Below, one piece after another: positions 41,909 through 52,558 of a stretch of DNA of 64,000 nucleotides. Each line of letters begins with the position of its first letter. Position 1 is the stretch's first letter. The stretch is from Putridiphycobacter roseus (GTDB taxonomy: Bacteria > Bacteroidota > Bacteroidia > Flavobacteriales_D > Crocinitomicaceae). Made by a program: the position numbers and the translations under genes. Location: assembly GCF_003234935.1 (NCBI RefSeq), contig NZ_QKSB01000004.1, positions 1 through 64,000 on the forward strand, written 5' to 3'. The notes under the pieces are model-generated. The model was given only the letters and a program-made list of their open reading frames with translations, made no database searches and was not told the origin of the DNA.

Positions 41909-42162
41909 GGATAAACTTCACAATTGATAATACTCAATTACATCAATGTTCTGAAAATTCTCAGCAGCATACATCCCTTAGATAAATCAATTAATTCCCC
42001 TATTCCATTTATTATAAAACCATAGGCAGTTCTATTAACATAGTATTCGTTTTTATTTAATATTCAATTAAAAAAATGTTCATTTAAGCATTAAGCTGAC
42101 TTAACATAGAAGGCTATTTGAATATATAATTTCGCGGTTCAAAACGAGAAATTATATACAAA

Positions 42163-44751
42163 ATGCTAAAAAATTACTTTAAGATATTCGGTATCTTCTG
42201 CCTAGTGCAAGGAAATGCACAAGTCATTCACACCGACCCAACCCTACCTTATACACAAGACTTCAACAGCTTGTCTTCCGTTTCAACTTCCAATTCATAT
42301 GCTAGTTTACCTTTGGGATGGACTTGTATAGAGTCAGGTTCCAACGCCAATACAGAATACCGTGCCGACTATGGCTCAATGGCCGGTGGAGATTTATATA
42401 GTTATGGCGATACCACCAGTACAGACAGTTTAGAAAGAGCTTTAGGAAGTATCGGTTCTGGCAGTCTTTCTCGTAAACATTTTGGAATGGCAATTGTTAA
42501 TTCGTCTACAACCACAATTAACTCTTTTACCTTAAAGTACACAGGAGAGTTATGGCGGGTTGGAAATGCACAGCGATCAACTTTTCAAGATACCTTACAC
42601 TTTTCTTATGGCGTTAACATGACCGCTATTAATGATATCAACTTTACACCATTTAACGGATTAAATTTTATCAGTCCAGCTGACCCTACTGATGCTAGAA
42701 ATCAAGAAAGTGTGAACGGAAATGCCCTAGGGCAAAATGTGTTGATGCAACAAACCATTAACGTCAATATTGCACCCAACGATACATTGTGGTTGAAATG
42801 GTACGATTTTAACTCAGCAAGTTATGATGATGCTTTGGCCATTGATGATGTTAGTATTTATTTCCAAAGTCCACCTGCTGCCACATCTTTATATGGTTCG
42901 CTTAATGCTTTAGATACTTATTACACCGAAGACTTTGACACACTTGGCGCTGATTACGGTACTGCATATAATTACAGTACACTCCCTAAAGCCTGGTTTG
43001 CCATTGAAGAAGGATCTAATACAAACAATACCTATATTGCACAACACGGCGATATTGCCAGTGGTAACATTTACAGTTTTGGTGACAGTTTAGGTACAGA
43101 CCGCGCATTTGGATCAGTTGGAAGTGGTGGATTAGCCAAAGTAAATTACGGTTCTGCTTGGATTAACAATACTGGACAAGTAATCAATAATGTAGAGGTA
43201 AATTATACTGGTGAAATGTGGCGTCAAGGTCGTCCAAACCGTGCAACAGGTCCCGATACTTTATTCTTTAGCTATGCCGTAAATGCCAATGATGTTTTTA
43301 CGGGTAACTATACAGCATACGATTTATTAAGTTTTCACTCTCCAGTAATCAATGGGACATTAAATACACCAACGAATGGAAATGATCCCGCATACCAAAC
43401 GGTAAAAAATGGGGTGATCGGAAATCTAAACTTGCAACCCAACGACACCTTATGGGTAAGGTGGATTGATCGAAATTCAAATAGTTATGATGATGGACTT
43501 GCCATAGATGATTTTAGTATTGCAGCAGTAACTACAGCAAGTGTATTGACCGTAGAATTTCAAGACGAAAATACTTATCTAAACGAAAATGATGGTATAA
43601 TAGCATTACCTATTTTAATCAATAACGCAAACAACTTTTTAACGCAAGTTGAAGTTTCTATCGAATCAACCGGAACTGTAGATTTATGGTCAGATTTGAA
43701 TTTAACAGCAGCTATAGTCTCTTTTCCTGCCGGATCAACACAAGGTTTTGCATACTTCAACTTTGAAATTTTAAATAATTTACCCTTTGAAGGAGATGAG
43801 TATTTTGTATTAAAATTATCGAACCCAAACAACGCATTTTTGGGAACGAATATTTACGATACCATTCATATTGCAAATTATGAATATCCTCAAGTTTCCA
43901 TTGCGGACTTAAGAGGTGTAGATGCAAATGGCATTGCCGATTCTTTGAATAAAAGCTTCTTAATTCAAGGGGTAACACATGGTGTTAATTTTAATTATAC
44001 CAATGGTATTGATTTTTATATCATGGAAGGAAACTACGGCATGAATATATATAATGCAACTTTAAACAATCAATACAATTTTCAAGAAGGGGATGAATTA
44101 AAAATATGGGGTAAAATTAACCAATTCAAAGGCATGACTCGTATGGAGAATATTGACTCGATTGCGGTTGTTTCTACTTCTAATTCTCTTGAAACACCAT
44201 TAGTAATTAATAAGGTTTCGGAACCACAAGAAGCAACTTATGCTACAGTTGATTCCTTAATCCTTTCTCCTCAAATTAACACATGGCCTTCCAATTTGTC
44301 CGTTCAAGCCATTAACATTGCTACGCAAGATACCTTATCTATCTTTGTATCTTCTAATTCAGATTTAGCTAACCAGACAGCACCATTGAGTACTTTTAAA
44401 ATGGTTGGTATTGGGGCCCAAAAAAGTGAAAACATTATCGCTCCCTACTCAGGTGGTTATCGCATGATGGCACTATCAGTAGAAAAACACAGTTTTTTAT
44501 CAAATAAGGAAACAATCCATAAATCAAACTATAGTGTTTATCCAAATCCAAGTAAGGGTTCAATTACCATTGCAGGAGAAATGCAAAATACAAAAGTTTC
44601 GATTTACACCTTAGCTGGTCAATTATTAATGACAAAAAACATGCTTTCAAATCAGCAAAACATGGACATTTCACAGCTAGAAAATGGTGTTTATTTGGTG
44701 AAAATTCAACAAAACGAAGCAAGTGAAATAATTAAAATAATCAAACAATAA
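42163..44751 (+). CDS. large T9SS-secreted protein with beta-sandwich and Calx-beta domains
   Basis: 862 aa with signal peptide (MLKNYFKIFGIFCLVQGNAQ). Two homologous domains (about residues 25-230 and 245-450) share YTQDFNSLSS/YYTEDFDTLGA starts and DTLWLKWYDFNSASYDDALAIDDVSI/DTLWVRWIDRNSNSYDDGLAIDDFSI ends. Then come a Calx-beta-type domain (LTVEFQDENTYLNENDG ... FEGDEYFVLKL) and an OB-fold-like domain (IDFYIMEGNYGMNIYN ... LKIWGKINQFKG). The end is a type A sorting domain. Its stop overlaps the PhoD-like gene start, so both are probably exported together. Confidence 0.8.
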   Translation: MLKNYFKIFGIFCLVQGNAQVIHTDPTLPYTQDFNSLSSVSTSNSYASLPLGWTCIESGSNANTEYRADYGSMAGGDLYSYGDTTSTDSLERALGSIGSGSLSRKHFGMAIVNSSTTTINSFTLKYTGELWRVGNAQRSTFQDTLHFSYGVNMTAINDINFTPFNGLNFISPADPTDARNQESVNGNALGQNVLMQQTINVNIAPNDTLWLKWYDFNSASYDDALAIDDVSIYFQSPPAATSLYGSLNALDTYYTEDFDTLGADYGTAYNYSTLPKAWFAIEEGSNTNNTYIAQHGDIASGNIYSFGDSLGTDRAFGSVGSGGLAKVNYGSAWINNTGQVINNVEVNYTGEMWRQGRPNRATGPDTLFFSYAVNANDVFTGNYTAYDLLSFHSPVINGTLNTPTNGNDPAYQTVKNGVIGNLNLQPNDTLWVRWIDRNSNSYDDGLAIDDFSIAAVTTASVLTVEFQDENTYLNENDGIIALPILINNANNFLTQVEVSIESTGTVDLWSDLNLTAAIVSFPAGSTQGFAYFNFEILNNLPFEGDEYFVLKLSNPNNAFLGTNIYDTIHIANYEYPQVSIADLRGVDANGIADSLNKSFLIQGVTHGVNFNYTNGIDFYIMEGNYGMNIYNATLNNQYNFQEGDELKIWGKINQFKGMTRMENIDSIAVVSTSNSLETPLVINKVSEPQEATYATVDSLILSPQINTWPSNLSVQAINIATQDTLSIFVSSNSDLANQTAPLSTFKMVGIGAQKSENIIAPYSGGYRMMALSVEKHSFLSNKETIHKSNYSVYPNPSKGSITIAGEMQNTKVSIYTLAGQLLMTKNMLSNQQNMDISQLENGVYLVKIQQNEASEIIKIIKQ

Positions 44752-46685
44752 TGAAATTAATTTCAACCATACTAACCACAATTCCATTACTCTTTAATAG
44801 TCTAGTGGGACATGCGCAGACTTCTTTTACGCACGGACCAGGCAATGAAATTGAGACGGTATTTTTTAATCCACAACTCGCACCATTTTACCACGGTGTT
44901 GCTTCAGGTGATCCCCTTCAAGATAGGGTGATCATCTGGACGCGAGTGACACCTGTTTCCGACACATTGATTCCTGTAAGTTATGTGATGGCAACAGATA
45001 CTAACTTTCAGAATATAGTCGCGCAAGGAAATACTTCTACAGATTACACCAAAGACTACACTGTAAAAGTGGATGTTTTAGGTTTACAACCCAATGTTAC
45101 CTATTACTACTATTTTACGGCACTCGAAAAAAATAGTTTAATTGGTAGAACACATACCCTGCCAGCTGCCAATGCAGAGCACTTAAGATTTGCTGTTGGC
45201 TCTTGTAGTAATTACCAAATGGGATACTTTAATTCCTACAAACAAATTTCAAAACACAACGATTTGGATGCAGTCATTCACTTAGGCGATTATTTTTATG
45301 AGTACCCTACCTACAGTTATGGCTATACCGTAGCAGTAGACAGAACCCATAGACCAAATCACGAAATAATTACCTTAGATGATTATAGGGTAAGACATAG
45401 TTATTATAAACTCGACCGAGATTTAATGGCTGCACACCAGCAACAACCATTTATTTGTGTTTGGGACGATCATGAAATAGCAAACAATACCTACGAAACA
45501 GGTGCGGCCAATCACGACAGTGAAACGGAGGGGGATTTCATCATCAGAAAAGAAAGTGCCATACGGGCTTACATGGAATGGATGCCAATCCGTATGCCTG
45601 AATACTTTGGAGGAAAACCACAAATTCGTCGTACTTTTAATATCGGCGGTTTAGCGGACTTAATCATGGTAGATACTAGAGTTGAAGACAGAGATAAGCA
45701 AGCCTACAGCGCTGCAGATCCAATATTTCAGGACAGTACACGAGAAATTTTAGGTGCAACTCAAAGACAATGGTTATTCGATCAAATAGACCAATCGACT
45801 GCCACTTGGAAAATTTATGGCAACCAAGTGATGATGTCTGAAGAAGGGGAAAACTCTCCGGATCCAGATGCTTGGACAGGTTATCCTTTTGAAAGAGAAA
45901 AAGTGATTGATAAATTAATTTCAACTGCGGATAAAAACCATGTTATACTCACGGGAGATACACACCGCTCATGGGCATTTGACTTGACCAAACATCCTTT
46001 TGATACAGCCTACTACCAACCTTTAACCGGAAATGGCACTTATGGCGTTGAATTTGCTGCCCCTAGTTTGGCTTCTCCAAACAGAAATGAAAGTAGTCCA
46101 GGAACCGACCAAACCCCTTTTCAACAAGCTTTATTGTACGAAAATCCACATTTGCAATATATTGATTTGGATAACCATGGTTATTTTATATTAGACCTTA
46201 CTAATTTAAAGGCCCAAGCCGATTACCATTATGTAGATACTAAATTCCGTTCGGATAGAGACAGTATTGGCAAAGGATGGTTTACCATTAAAGACCAAGG
46301 TTATTTGCAACCCGCACTGCAACCTGCTAACGGAAAATTAGTCCAAGCAGCTCAAGCACCTACTAACCCGATAGTTTATGTGGCACCCATAGGACTTGGA
46401 ATTACAAATTCAAATAACGCCATGTTTGTCACCGGCGTTTATCCCAACCCAACTACTGACTATTTAGTACTTGGTTTATCTATGAACGAAGCAGATAACA
46501 TTTCCTTGAAATTGGTCGATTTATCTGGACAAATTGTCATGGAACAACAATTAACGTTGTCTTCCGGTAATCAGAAAATTCAATTCGATCTTCCTTTGGA
46601 TATAACCGCTGGTATGTATCAATTACTGATTCATGCTGAGTTGAATCAAATACAATACAAGAAAAAAATAATCGTACAAAAATAA
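44751..46685 (+). CDS. PhoD-like phosphatase/phosphodiesterase with sorting domain
   Basis: 644 aa, signal peptide, PhoD N-terminal domain (HGVASGDPLQDRVIIWTRV) and metallophosphatase motifs (AVIHLGDYFYEY, VWDDHEIANN, LTGDTHRSWAF). The last about 80 residues are a T9SS sorting domain (PNPTTDYLVLGLS). PhoD enzymes hydrolyse phosphomono- and diesters with Fe/Ca; it would be extracellular or on the surface and may supply phosphate. Start overlaps the upstream T9SS gene by 1 bp. Confidence 0.88.
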   Translation: MKLISTILTTIPLLFNSLVGHAQTSFTHGPGNEIETVFFNPQLAPFYHGVASGDPLQDRVIIWTRVTPVSDTLIPVSYVMATDTNFQNIVAQGNTSTDYTKDYTVKVDVLGLQPNVTYYYYFTALEKNSLIGRTHTLPAANAEHLRFAVGSCSNYQMGYFNSYKQISKHNDLDAVIHLGDYFYEYPTYSYGYTVAVDRTHRPNHEIITLDDYRVRHSYYKLDRDLMAAHQQQPFICVWDDHEIANNTYETGAANHDSETEGDFIIRKESAIRAYMEWMPIRMPEYFGGKPQIRRTFNIGGLADLIMVDTRVEDRDKQAYSAADPIFQDSTREILGATQRQWLFDQIDQSTATWKIYGNQVMMSEEGENSPDPDAWTGYPFEREKVIDKLISTADKNHVILTGDTHRSWAFDLTKHPFDTAYYQPLTGNGTYGVEFAAPSLASPNRNESSPGTDQTPFQQALLYENPHLQYIDLDNHGYFILDLTNLKAQADYHYVDTKFRSDRDSIGKGWFTIKDQGYLQPALQPANGKLVQAAQAPTNPIVYVAPIGLGITNSNNAMFVTGVYPNPTTDYLVLGLSMNEADNISLKLVDLSGQIVMEQQLTLSSGNQKIQFDLPLDITAGMYQLLIHAELNQIQYKKKIIVQK

Positions 46686-46703
46686 AATCGAACCACAATT
46701 TAA

Positions 46704-46737
46704 AAAGGCTGTCTACTAAAGACAGCCTTTTTTTTTG
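46704..46737 (+). terminator. Rho-independent terminator
   Basis: Stem AAAGGCTGTC / GACAGCCTTT with a 7-nt loop and a T-run, after the PhoD gene. Confidence 0.92.
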
Positions 46738-46921
46738 ACCAAATATTAAGCCTAAAACTTTATGGCTACTTTCGAAAACTCCCCCACCCTAAATTTAAGT
46801 GCAACCTTATTAACTATAATTATTATTTTGTATTAAAATAAAATATACTATATTGTATAACATTGTCTCCAATTAACTAGATTATATGTGACTAAATAAT
46901 TGATTTGAGAAACCCCCGTCA

Positions 46922-49900
46922 ATGAAAAACTTATTAAAATCCATCAAAAAAAGGTACATTATATATGTAGCTATTATTATTGTGATTGTGATTGCTTTTC
47001 TTGTGGTAATACAAAACAGTATCACTACACAAAAACATTACAACCAGATAATTAACAGCTATAAAAATCAACGAACCTTAAGCCAAGACATAGTCAATTT
47101 AGCCACTTATTTTGGCTCAAATTTAACCAAGGATGAAGCAATAAATGCGTCAAATACTTTAAAAATACTTACCAATGAAATTGACCGTAATCATCAAAAT
47201 CTTGCTATAGAAAATAACAAAAACAGCTATTTAGATTCCTTACATAAAATAAGTGAGCGATATTTAACACAGATGGTTTCTGCAAGTAGAAATATTGCTA
47301 CTCAAACGGATTCAATAACATCCAAAAATGAAGCAATTTATATTTCGGCGGCTATATTACCCTATTTATCTTCCTTGGATGTTATCTTAAACGAATACCA
47401 AGTAAATTCAGAGCACAATCTTCGCTTCCTGCTTTACACATTTTACTTTCTTGCGCTAATTATTGGATTTGTATTATTGGCGGAATTTTTATTTGTTTTA
47501 ATGCCTGCCTTAAATCAATTGGTAGATCAAAATAAAAACCTGACAAGAGCAAATAACCAATTGGCTAAATCTGAAAATAAAATCAATACCAACCTGATTG
47601 AACTAAGAAAGCTTAAAATAGATTTAGAATTAAAAGAAAAATATAACAAAATTTTTATTGAACAATCCCCTACTGCTATAGCAATGCTTGACAATGATAT
47701 GCATTACATTGCTGTTTCCCAACAATGGATTCGTGATTTTAAGATGGAAGGGATAAAAGTAATTGGACGTTCTCACTACGATCTTTTTCCTGAAATTGAA
47801 GCGGATTGGAGATTAATTTACTTAAAGTGTTTGGGTGGAGAAATTGACACTTGCGAGGAAGTACAATTTAAACGTGCAGATGGAAGTGTTCAGTGGATTT
47901 TTTGGGACATTCGACCCTGGTTTATTTCGCATGAAAAAATTGGTGGCCTACTCATGCATACCGGAGACATAACACCAACAAAGGAAAAAGAGATTGAGAG
48001 ACTGCGTTATGAAAAAATACTAGAAAACACCAATGTAATTGCTAAAATTGGAACATGGGAAGTTGACTTAGTCACCAATAAAGTTTTTTGGAGTTCTATG
48101 GTTCATCAAATTCACGAGACACCAAAAGGATACCAACCTACCCTCGATAATAGTATACACTTTTATAAAGAAGGTAAAAGTAGAGACACAATAATAAAGG
48201 TAGTTCAGCAAGCTATGGAAACAGGGATTGCCTATGATGTTGAAGTAGAACTAATCACTTATTTAGATAATCCAGTGTGGGTGAGAGCAATTGGACAAGC
48301 GGAAATAATAAATGGTGAATGTGTGCGTATTTTTGGCGTTTTTCAAGATATATCAGAAAAAAAATTATCCCAAATAGCTTTAATACAAGCAAACACAAAA
48401 TTAAAAGCAATATTTAATGCAGGTACGATAGCCATTGTTTCTACCGATAACAATGGTATAATTAACTATTTCAATCATGGTGCTGAGAAACTATTAGGCT
48501 ATACTGCTAAGGAAATGGTTGGCATCAAAGCACCTGAAAGCTATCACAATGAAGCAGAATTAGAACAATTTAAAAAAGACAAGGCAAAGGAATATGGTAT
48601 GGACCCTACTGCCATTAATCCATTTGTAGAAATGGGTAAAAGAGATAAATTCGACACCAGAGAATGGACTTATACTAGAAAAGATGGTACTACATTCCCG
48701 GTGGAATTGACCCTCACTTCCATTAAAAATGATCTAGGCGAAAAAGTAGGTTTCTTGGGAGTTTCCCTGGATATTACGGAAAGAAGAAACAAGGAGAACG
48801 AATTATTAAAAAAGAATAAATTATTAAATTTTGCAGAAACAATTACCTTATTAGGAAATTGGCAATGGAACATAATTACAAATGAAGTACAATGGTCTAA
48901 TAATTTGTATAATATATTTCAACTGGATAAGGAGACACTGCATTTAAATTTTGATACCTATTTTAGCCATGTGCATCCCCAGGATAAAGTCGCGGTTACC
49001 GACCATTTTAATAACGCTATTAAGTTGAAAAACCTGACTAGTTTTACCCACCGCATTATTGCAGGAGATGGTAAAACAAAAACTATCCAACTTTTAGGCG
49101 AAGTAATCACCAATAACCAGGGCGAGGTTATAGAAATGATTGGTACTTGTCAAGATGTAACCATGCAAAAAGTGGCAGAAAACAAGTTTAGAGGCTTATT
49201 GGAATCTGCTCCGGATGCCATGGTAATTGTAAATGAAAAAGGAATTATTCAACTCGTGAACAAACAAGCTGTAAAATTATTTGGCTATCCTGCTGTAGAA
49301 TTATTTGGGAAATCTGTTGAAATTCTAATTCCAAAAAGATTTGCTGGAAGCCATCCTGGAAGTCGTAGCGGATTTTTTGCTAATCCTAAAACAAGGATTA
49401 TGGGACAGGGAAAAGAGCTTTATGGTGTCCATAAAAAAGGAGAAGAAATACCCATCCAAATAAGTCTTAGTCCTTTAAAAACAGAGGAAGGCCTACTAGT
49501 ATCCGCCGCCATTCGCGACATTACCGCTCAAAAGTTGGCCGAAGATAAAATATTGGAAAGCAAGGAGGATTTAGAAATATTAGCCAATCAATTAACGACA
49601 CAAAATACACAATTAGCAGATTTTGCACACATAACTTCCCATAACCTGCGGGCGCCAGTGAGTAACTTAAATTCATTAGTCGAAATTTACCATGCAGCAG
49701 AATCGGAGGATGAAAAAAATATGCTTTTTCTTAAATTTGAAAAAGTAATACATCACCTCACCTTTACCCTAAACACATTAGTAGATACCATCAAAATACG
49801 GAACGAAACGGCCATGGAGTTTAACATGATCCCCTTTGATGAAATATTAAATACAACGAAGGATATACTTGCTGGAGAACTCATTAAATCGGGTATAATT

Positions 49901-50269
49901 ATTACAAGTGATTTTTCTAAAGTTGAAAAAATTTACTACAATAAGGTTTATTTAGAAAGCATTTTTCTTAACTTAGTGGGCAACGCAATAAAATATAGGG
50001 CTGAAGATCGAGTTCCGGAACTATTTATCCAAACTCAAATTTCAGACGGAAAAATAAGTATTTCTTTTAAAGACAACGGTCTGGGAATTGACTTAAAAAT
50101 GCATGGCCATAAATTATTTGGTCTAAATAAAGTTTTCCATAGACATCCAGAAGCAAAAGGCGTAGGTTTATTTATGACCAAAACTCAAATTGAGGCAATG
50201 GGTGGGAAAATATGGGCGACAAGTGAAGTTAATGTTGGTACTAGTTTTAATATAAATTTTCAAGAATAA
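46922..50269 (+). CDS. multi-PAS sensor histidine kinase
   Basis: 1115 aa. Two N-terminal TM helices (about residues 13-30 and 168-194) bracket a periplasmic helical region. About five PAS domains follow (near 245, 370, 490, 635 and 755), with PAC-like ends such as GVFQDISEKK and GVSLDITERR. The phospho-acceptor region is FAHITSHNLRAPVSNLNSL; the HATPase has NLVGNAIKYRA, DNGLGIDL and GVGLFMTKTQIEAMGG. The ligand is unknown. A stand-alone receiver lies 1 bp after it, so this is a simple two-component pair. Confidence 0.88.
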   Translation: MKNLLKSIKKRYIIYVAIIIVIVIAFLVVIQNSITTQKHYNQIINSYKNQRTLSQDIVNLATYFGSNLTKDEAINASNTLKILTNEIDRNHQNLAIENNKNSYLDSLHKISERYLTQMVSASRNIATQTDSITSKNEAIYISAAILPYLSSLDVILNEYQVNSEHNLRFLLYTFYFLALIIGFVLLAEFLFVLMPALNQLVDQNKNLTRANNQLAKSENKINTNLIELRKLKIDLELKEKYNKIFIEQSPTAIAMLDNDMHYIAVSQQWIRDFKMEGIKVIGRSHYDLFPEIEADWRLIYLKCLGGEIDTCEEVQFKRADGSVQWIFWDIRPWFISHEKIGGLLMHTGDITPTKEKEIERLRYEKILENTNVIAKIGTWEVDLVTNKVFWSSMVHQIHETPKGYQPTLDNSIHFYKEGKSRDTIIKVVQQAMETGIAYDVEVELITYLDNPVWVRAIGQAEIINGECVRIFGVFQDISEKKLSQIALIQANTKLKAIFNAGTIAIVSTDNNGIINYFNHGAEKLLGYTAKEMVGIKAPESYHNEAELEQFKKDKAKEYGMDPTAINPFVEMGKRDKFDTREWTYTRKDGTTFPVELTLTSIKNDLGEKVGFLGVSLDITERRNKENELLKKNKLLNFAETITLLGNWQWNIITNEVQWSNNLYNIFQLDKETLHLNFDTYFSHVHPQDKVAVTDHFNNAIKLKNLTSFTHRIIAGDGKTKTIQLLGEVITNNQGEVIEMIGTCQDVTMQKVAENKFRGLLESAPDAMVIVNEKGIIQLVNKQAVKLFGYPAVELFGKSVEILIPKRFAGSHPGSRSGFFANPKTRIMGQGKELYGVHKKGEEIPIQISLSPLKTEEGLLVSAAIRDITAQKLAEDKILESKEDLEILANQLTTQNTQLADFAHITSHNLRAPVSNLNSLVEIYHAAESEDEKNMLFLKFEKVIHHLTFTLNTLVDTIKIRNETAMEFNMIPFDEILNTTKDILAGELIKSGIIITSDFSKVEKIYYNKVYLESIFLNLVGNAIKYRAEDRVPELFIQTQISDGKISISFKDNGLGIDLKMHGHKLFGLNKVFHRHPEAKGVGLFMTKTQIEAMGGKIWATSEVNVGTSFNINFQE

Positions 50270-50270
50270 T

Positions 50271-50672
50271 ATGAATACACCTTTTAATATATGTATTGTT
50301 GATGATGATGACATCTATCAATTTACCATGATGAAAACATTGGAAATGATAGAATCTTCAAAAAAATTAATCGCTTTTTATGACGGTGAATCTGCCTTAA
50401 ATTTTATGTTGGATAACTTACATAATGAAAGTGAACTTCCGGATGTAATTTTATTGGATATCAACATGCCTATCATGGATGGATTCCAGTTTATGGAAGA
50501 ATACGTAAAAATCAAACCAAAAGTGGGGAAAAAAATAACCATTTATATGGTTACTTCCTCCGTAGATGACGTCGATAAAGAAAGGGTGAAAAAGATTAGT
50601 GATGTTTCTGACTATATCGTTAAACCCATTTCACCTGGTCAATTAAAAGAAATAATAGATAAACTAGTCTAA
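50271..50672 (+). CDS. stand-alone response regulator receiver
   Basis: 133 aa, CheY-like only, with no output domain. Acidic pocket DDDD at the start (VDDDDIY), phospho-acceptor Asp in LLDINMPIMDGF (about residue 63), Thr/Ser switch in YMVTSS, Lys in DYIVKPI. It is probably a phospho-relay partner of the histidine kinase just before it (gap 1 bp). Confidence 0.9.
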   Translation: MNTPFNICIVDDDDIYQFTMMKTLEMIESSKKLIAFYDGESALNFMLDNLHNESELPDVILLDINMPIMDGFQFMEEYVKIKPKVGKKITIYMVTSSVDDVDKERVKKISDVSDYIVKPISPGQLKEIIDKLV

Positions 50673-51026
50673 AATAACTTAGGGAACCTACTCGAGCATG
50701 CATCACTGACTATAGCTGACTAGGTAATTATCGGATACCTATCAAAACCTACTCCCCTATCTTTATTTTCCCTTCCCATAACGCAGCATTTATGTAAGTT
50801 ATGGTAGACCGTAAGAAAAGAGTAAATCATTCGATTTAATAAAGACTTTATAACCGTTTTCAAAAGCAATAGTTTTGGTAAACTTAGCCAAATGCTGTTG
50901 CTTTTTTTATGGTGGTAATCCAAGGTGCATACCTAAAAGAATAAACACGCTCATGCTTTCATTTTCTTTGGGATTAAACCTTTTAACAAAATACAAGTCC
51001 TATTCATACACCCTAAAACATATACT
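50673..51026. other. intergenic region, 354 bp
   Basis: No gene seen. It holds the promoter of the next small gene. Confidence 0.4.
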
Positions 51027-51617
51027 ATGAAAACGACACTCAAAATTACACTCGCAATATTATTACTCATTGGATTTTCTAGCACAGGAATCGCGCAAAA
51101 GAATAAACCAAACCAAAAAACGAATAACAAAGCGAAAAATAAAGCGGCACCGGTACATAAAACAAGTCCCGTAAATAGAAGTAAAGTGCAGTATAAATCG
51201 GCACCTAAAAAAGTGGTTACAGTGAGAAATATACCCAATAATGCGGTAAAAGTAAAACACAATGGCCAGACTATTTTTTATACCAATAATAAATTTTATC
51301 GACAAAATGCTGGTAGATATATACCCGCAATTCCTGCCAAAGGATTTAGAATAAAAACGCTACCTGTTGGCTATACGGTAATTGTACATAACAACAGAAA
51401 CTTTTACTATCAAAACGGTATTTACTTTATTCAATCCAACAAAGAGTATGAAGTAATAAACCCTGAACTTGGTACTATTGTTAGCCAATTACCAGCAGAT
51501 AGTGAAAAAGTAGTGATAGATGGATTTACTTATTTTGAATACAACAATGTGCTATATGAAAAAATTCAAATGAATGGTACGCGCGCATACGAAGTGATTG
51601 GATTCATTGAAAACTAA
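51027..51617 (+). CDS. DUF6515-like secreted protein
   Basis: 196 aa, signal peptide (MKTTLKITLAILLLIGFSSTGIAQ), a basic, Lys/Asn-rich linker (KNKPNQKTNNKAKNKAAP), then a strand-rich domain of short repeats (VKHNGQTIFYTNNKFYRQ, VIVHNNRNFYYQNGIYFIQ, VVIDGFTYFEYNNVLYEKI). The repeated YxxNxxFYxxxG pattern fits the DUF6515 family of Bacteroidota; function unknown. Probably periplasmic or surface. Confidence 0.75.
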   Translation: MKTTLKITLAILLLIGFSSTGIAQKNKPNQKTNNKAKNKAAPVHKTSPVNRSKVQYKSAPKKVVTVRNIPNNAVKVKHNGQTIFYTNNKFYRQNAGRYIPAIPAKGFRIKTLPVGYTVIVHNNRNFYYQNGIYFIQSNKEYEVINPELGTIVSQLPADSEKVVIDGFTYFEYNNVLYEKIQMNGTRAYEVIGFIEN

Positions 51618-51794
51618 AACACAGCTGGATTAATAGGATTAAATGCACGATAACGGCGCTTATAAAACCGAGGATTTTTGTTTTAATTATTTAACGTTTT
51701 AATACCCCAATAAATCATAAGACTTACCCCCTGTTTCTTATAAAGAATAAAAGACAAATCGGTTGTTGCGTCAAAAAATGGTGCAACCTACCGC

Positions 51795-52556
51795 TTAGTC
51801 TTTAACCTGTTTTTTTTCATTATACAAATCAGACTTTAGTAACTTAACCCTATTTAAGAAATGTAAACAAGACACACCAAGTACCCCCATACCATATACA
51901 CAACTATCCTTTAAATTAATGGAGGAAGATTCTTTAAAGTATTTGGTAGGACAAGTTATTTCTGCTATGTCATAGCCAGCAAAGATAACTTGTGATAACA
52001 TTTGATTGTCAAAAACAAAACCATTGGCATTTTTTTCATAATTGATACTTTCCAATACTTTTCTGGAAAAAGCCCGATAACCTGTGTGGTATTCAGATAG
52101 TTTTTGATCTACCAAAATATTTTGCACCAAAGTCAATATGCGGTTTGCAACATATTTATAAATCGGCATTCCGCCTTTTAAAGCGCCATTACCTAAAATT
52201 CTAGACCCCAATACGACATCATATAAATCGTTGGCTATCATATAGGTCATGGAATGAATTAGTTTAGGCGTGTATTGATAATCAGGATGCAACATGATGA
52301 TGATGTCTCCACCTAAAGCCAATGCTTTTTTATAACAAGATTTTTGGTTCCCGCCATACCCCAAATTATCGTCGTGTACAATAATGTGTTTTATGCCAAT
52401 TTCTATCCCCTTCTTTATCGTATCATCTTGGCTATGGTCATCTACTAATACCACTTCATCTACAATATCAAATGGTATATCATTATAAGTTTGTTCTAAG
52501 GTTTCCGCGGCATTGTATGCTGGCAATACCACAATTACTTTTTTACCTTTTACCAT
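51795..52556 (-). CDS. GT2-family glycosyltransferase (dolichyl-phosphate-mannose-synthase-like)
   Basis: 253 aa. N-terminal VVLPAYNAAETLEQTYNDIP and the DxD-like motif VLVDDHSQDDT; ALALGGDIIIMLHPDYQYTP marks the second GT2 half, and GYRAFSRKVLE the acceptor region. No TM segment is needed at the N-terminus. It would transfer a sugar to a lipid or glycan. The upstream polytopic protein ends 2 bp before its start, so the two are one operon. Confidence 0.88.
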   Translation of the reverse strand: MVKGKKVIVVLPAYNAAETLEQTYNDIPFDIVDEVVLVDDHSQDDTIKKGIEIGIKHIIVHDDNLGYGGNQKSCYKKALALGGDIIIMLHPDYQYTPKLIHSMTYMIANDLYDVVLGSRILGNGALKGGMPIYKYVANRILTLVQNILVDQKLSEYHTGYRAFSRKVLESINYEKNANGFVFDNQMLSQVIFAGYDIAEITCPTKYFKESSSINLKDSCVYGMGVLGVSCLHFLNRVKLLKSDLYNEKKQVKD

Positions 52557-52558
52557 TT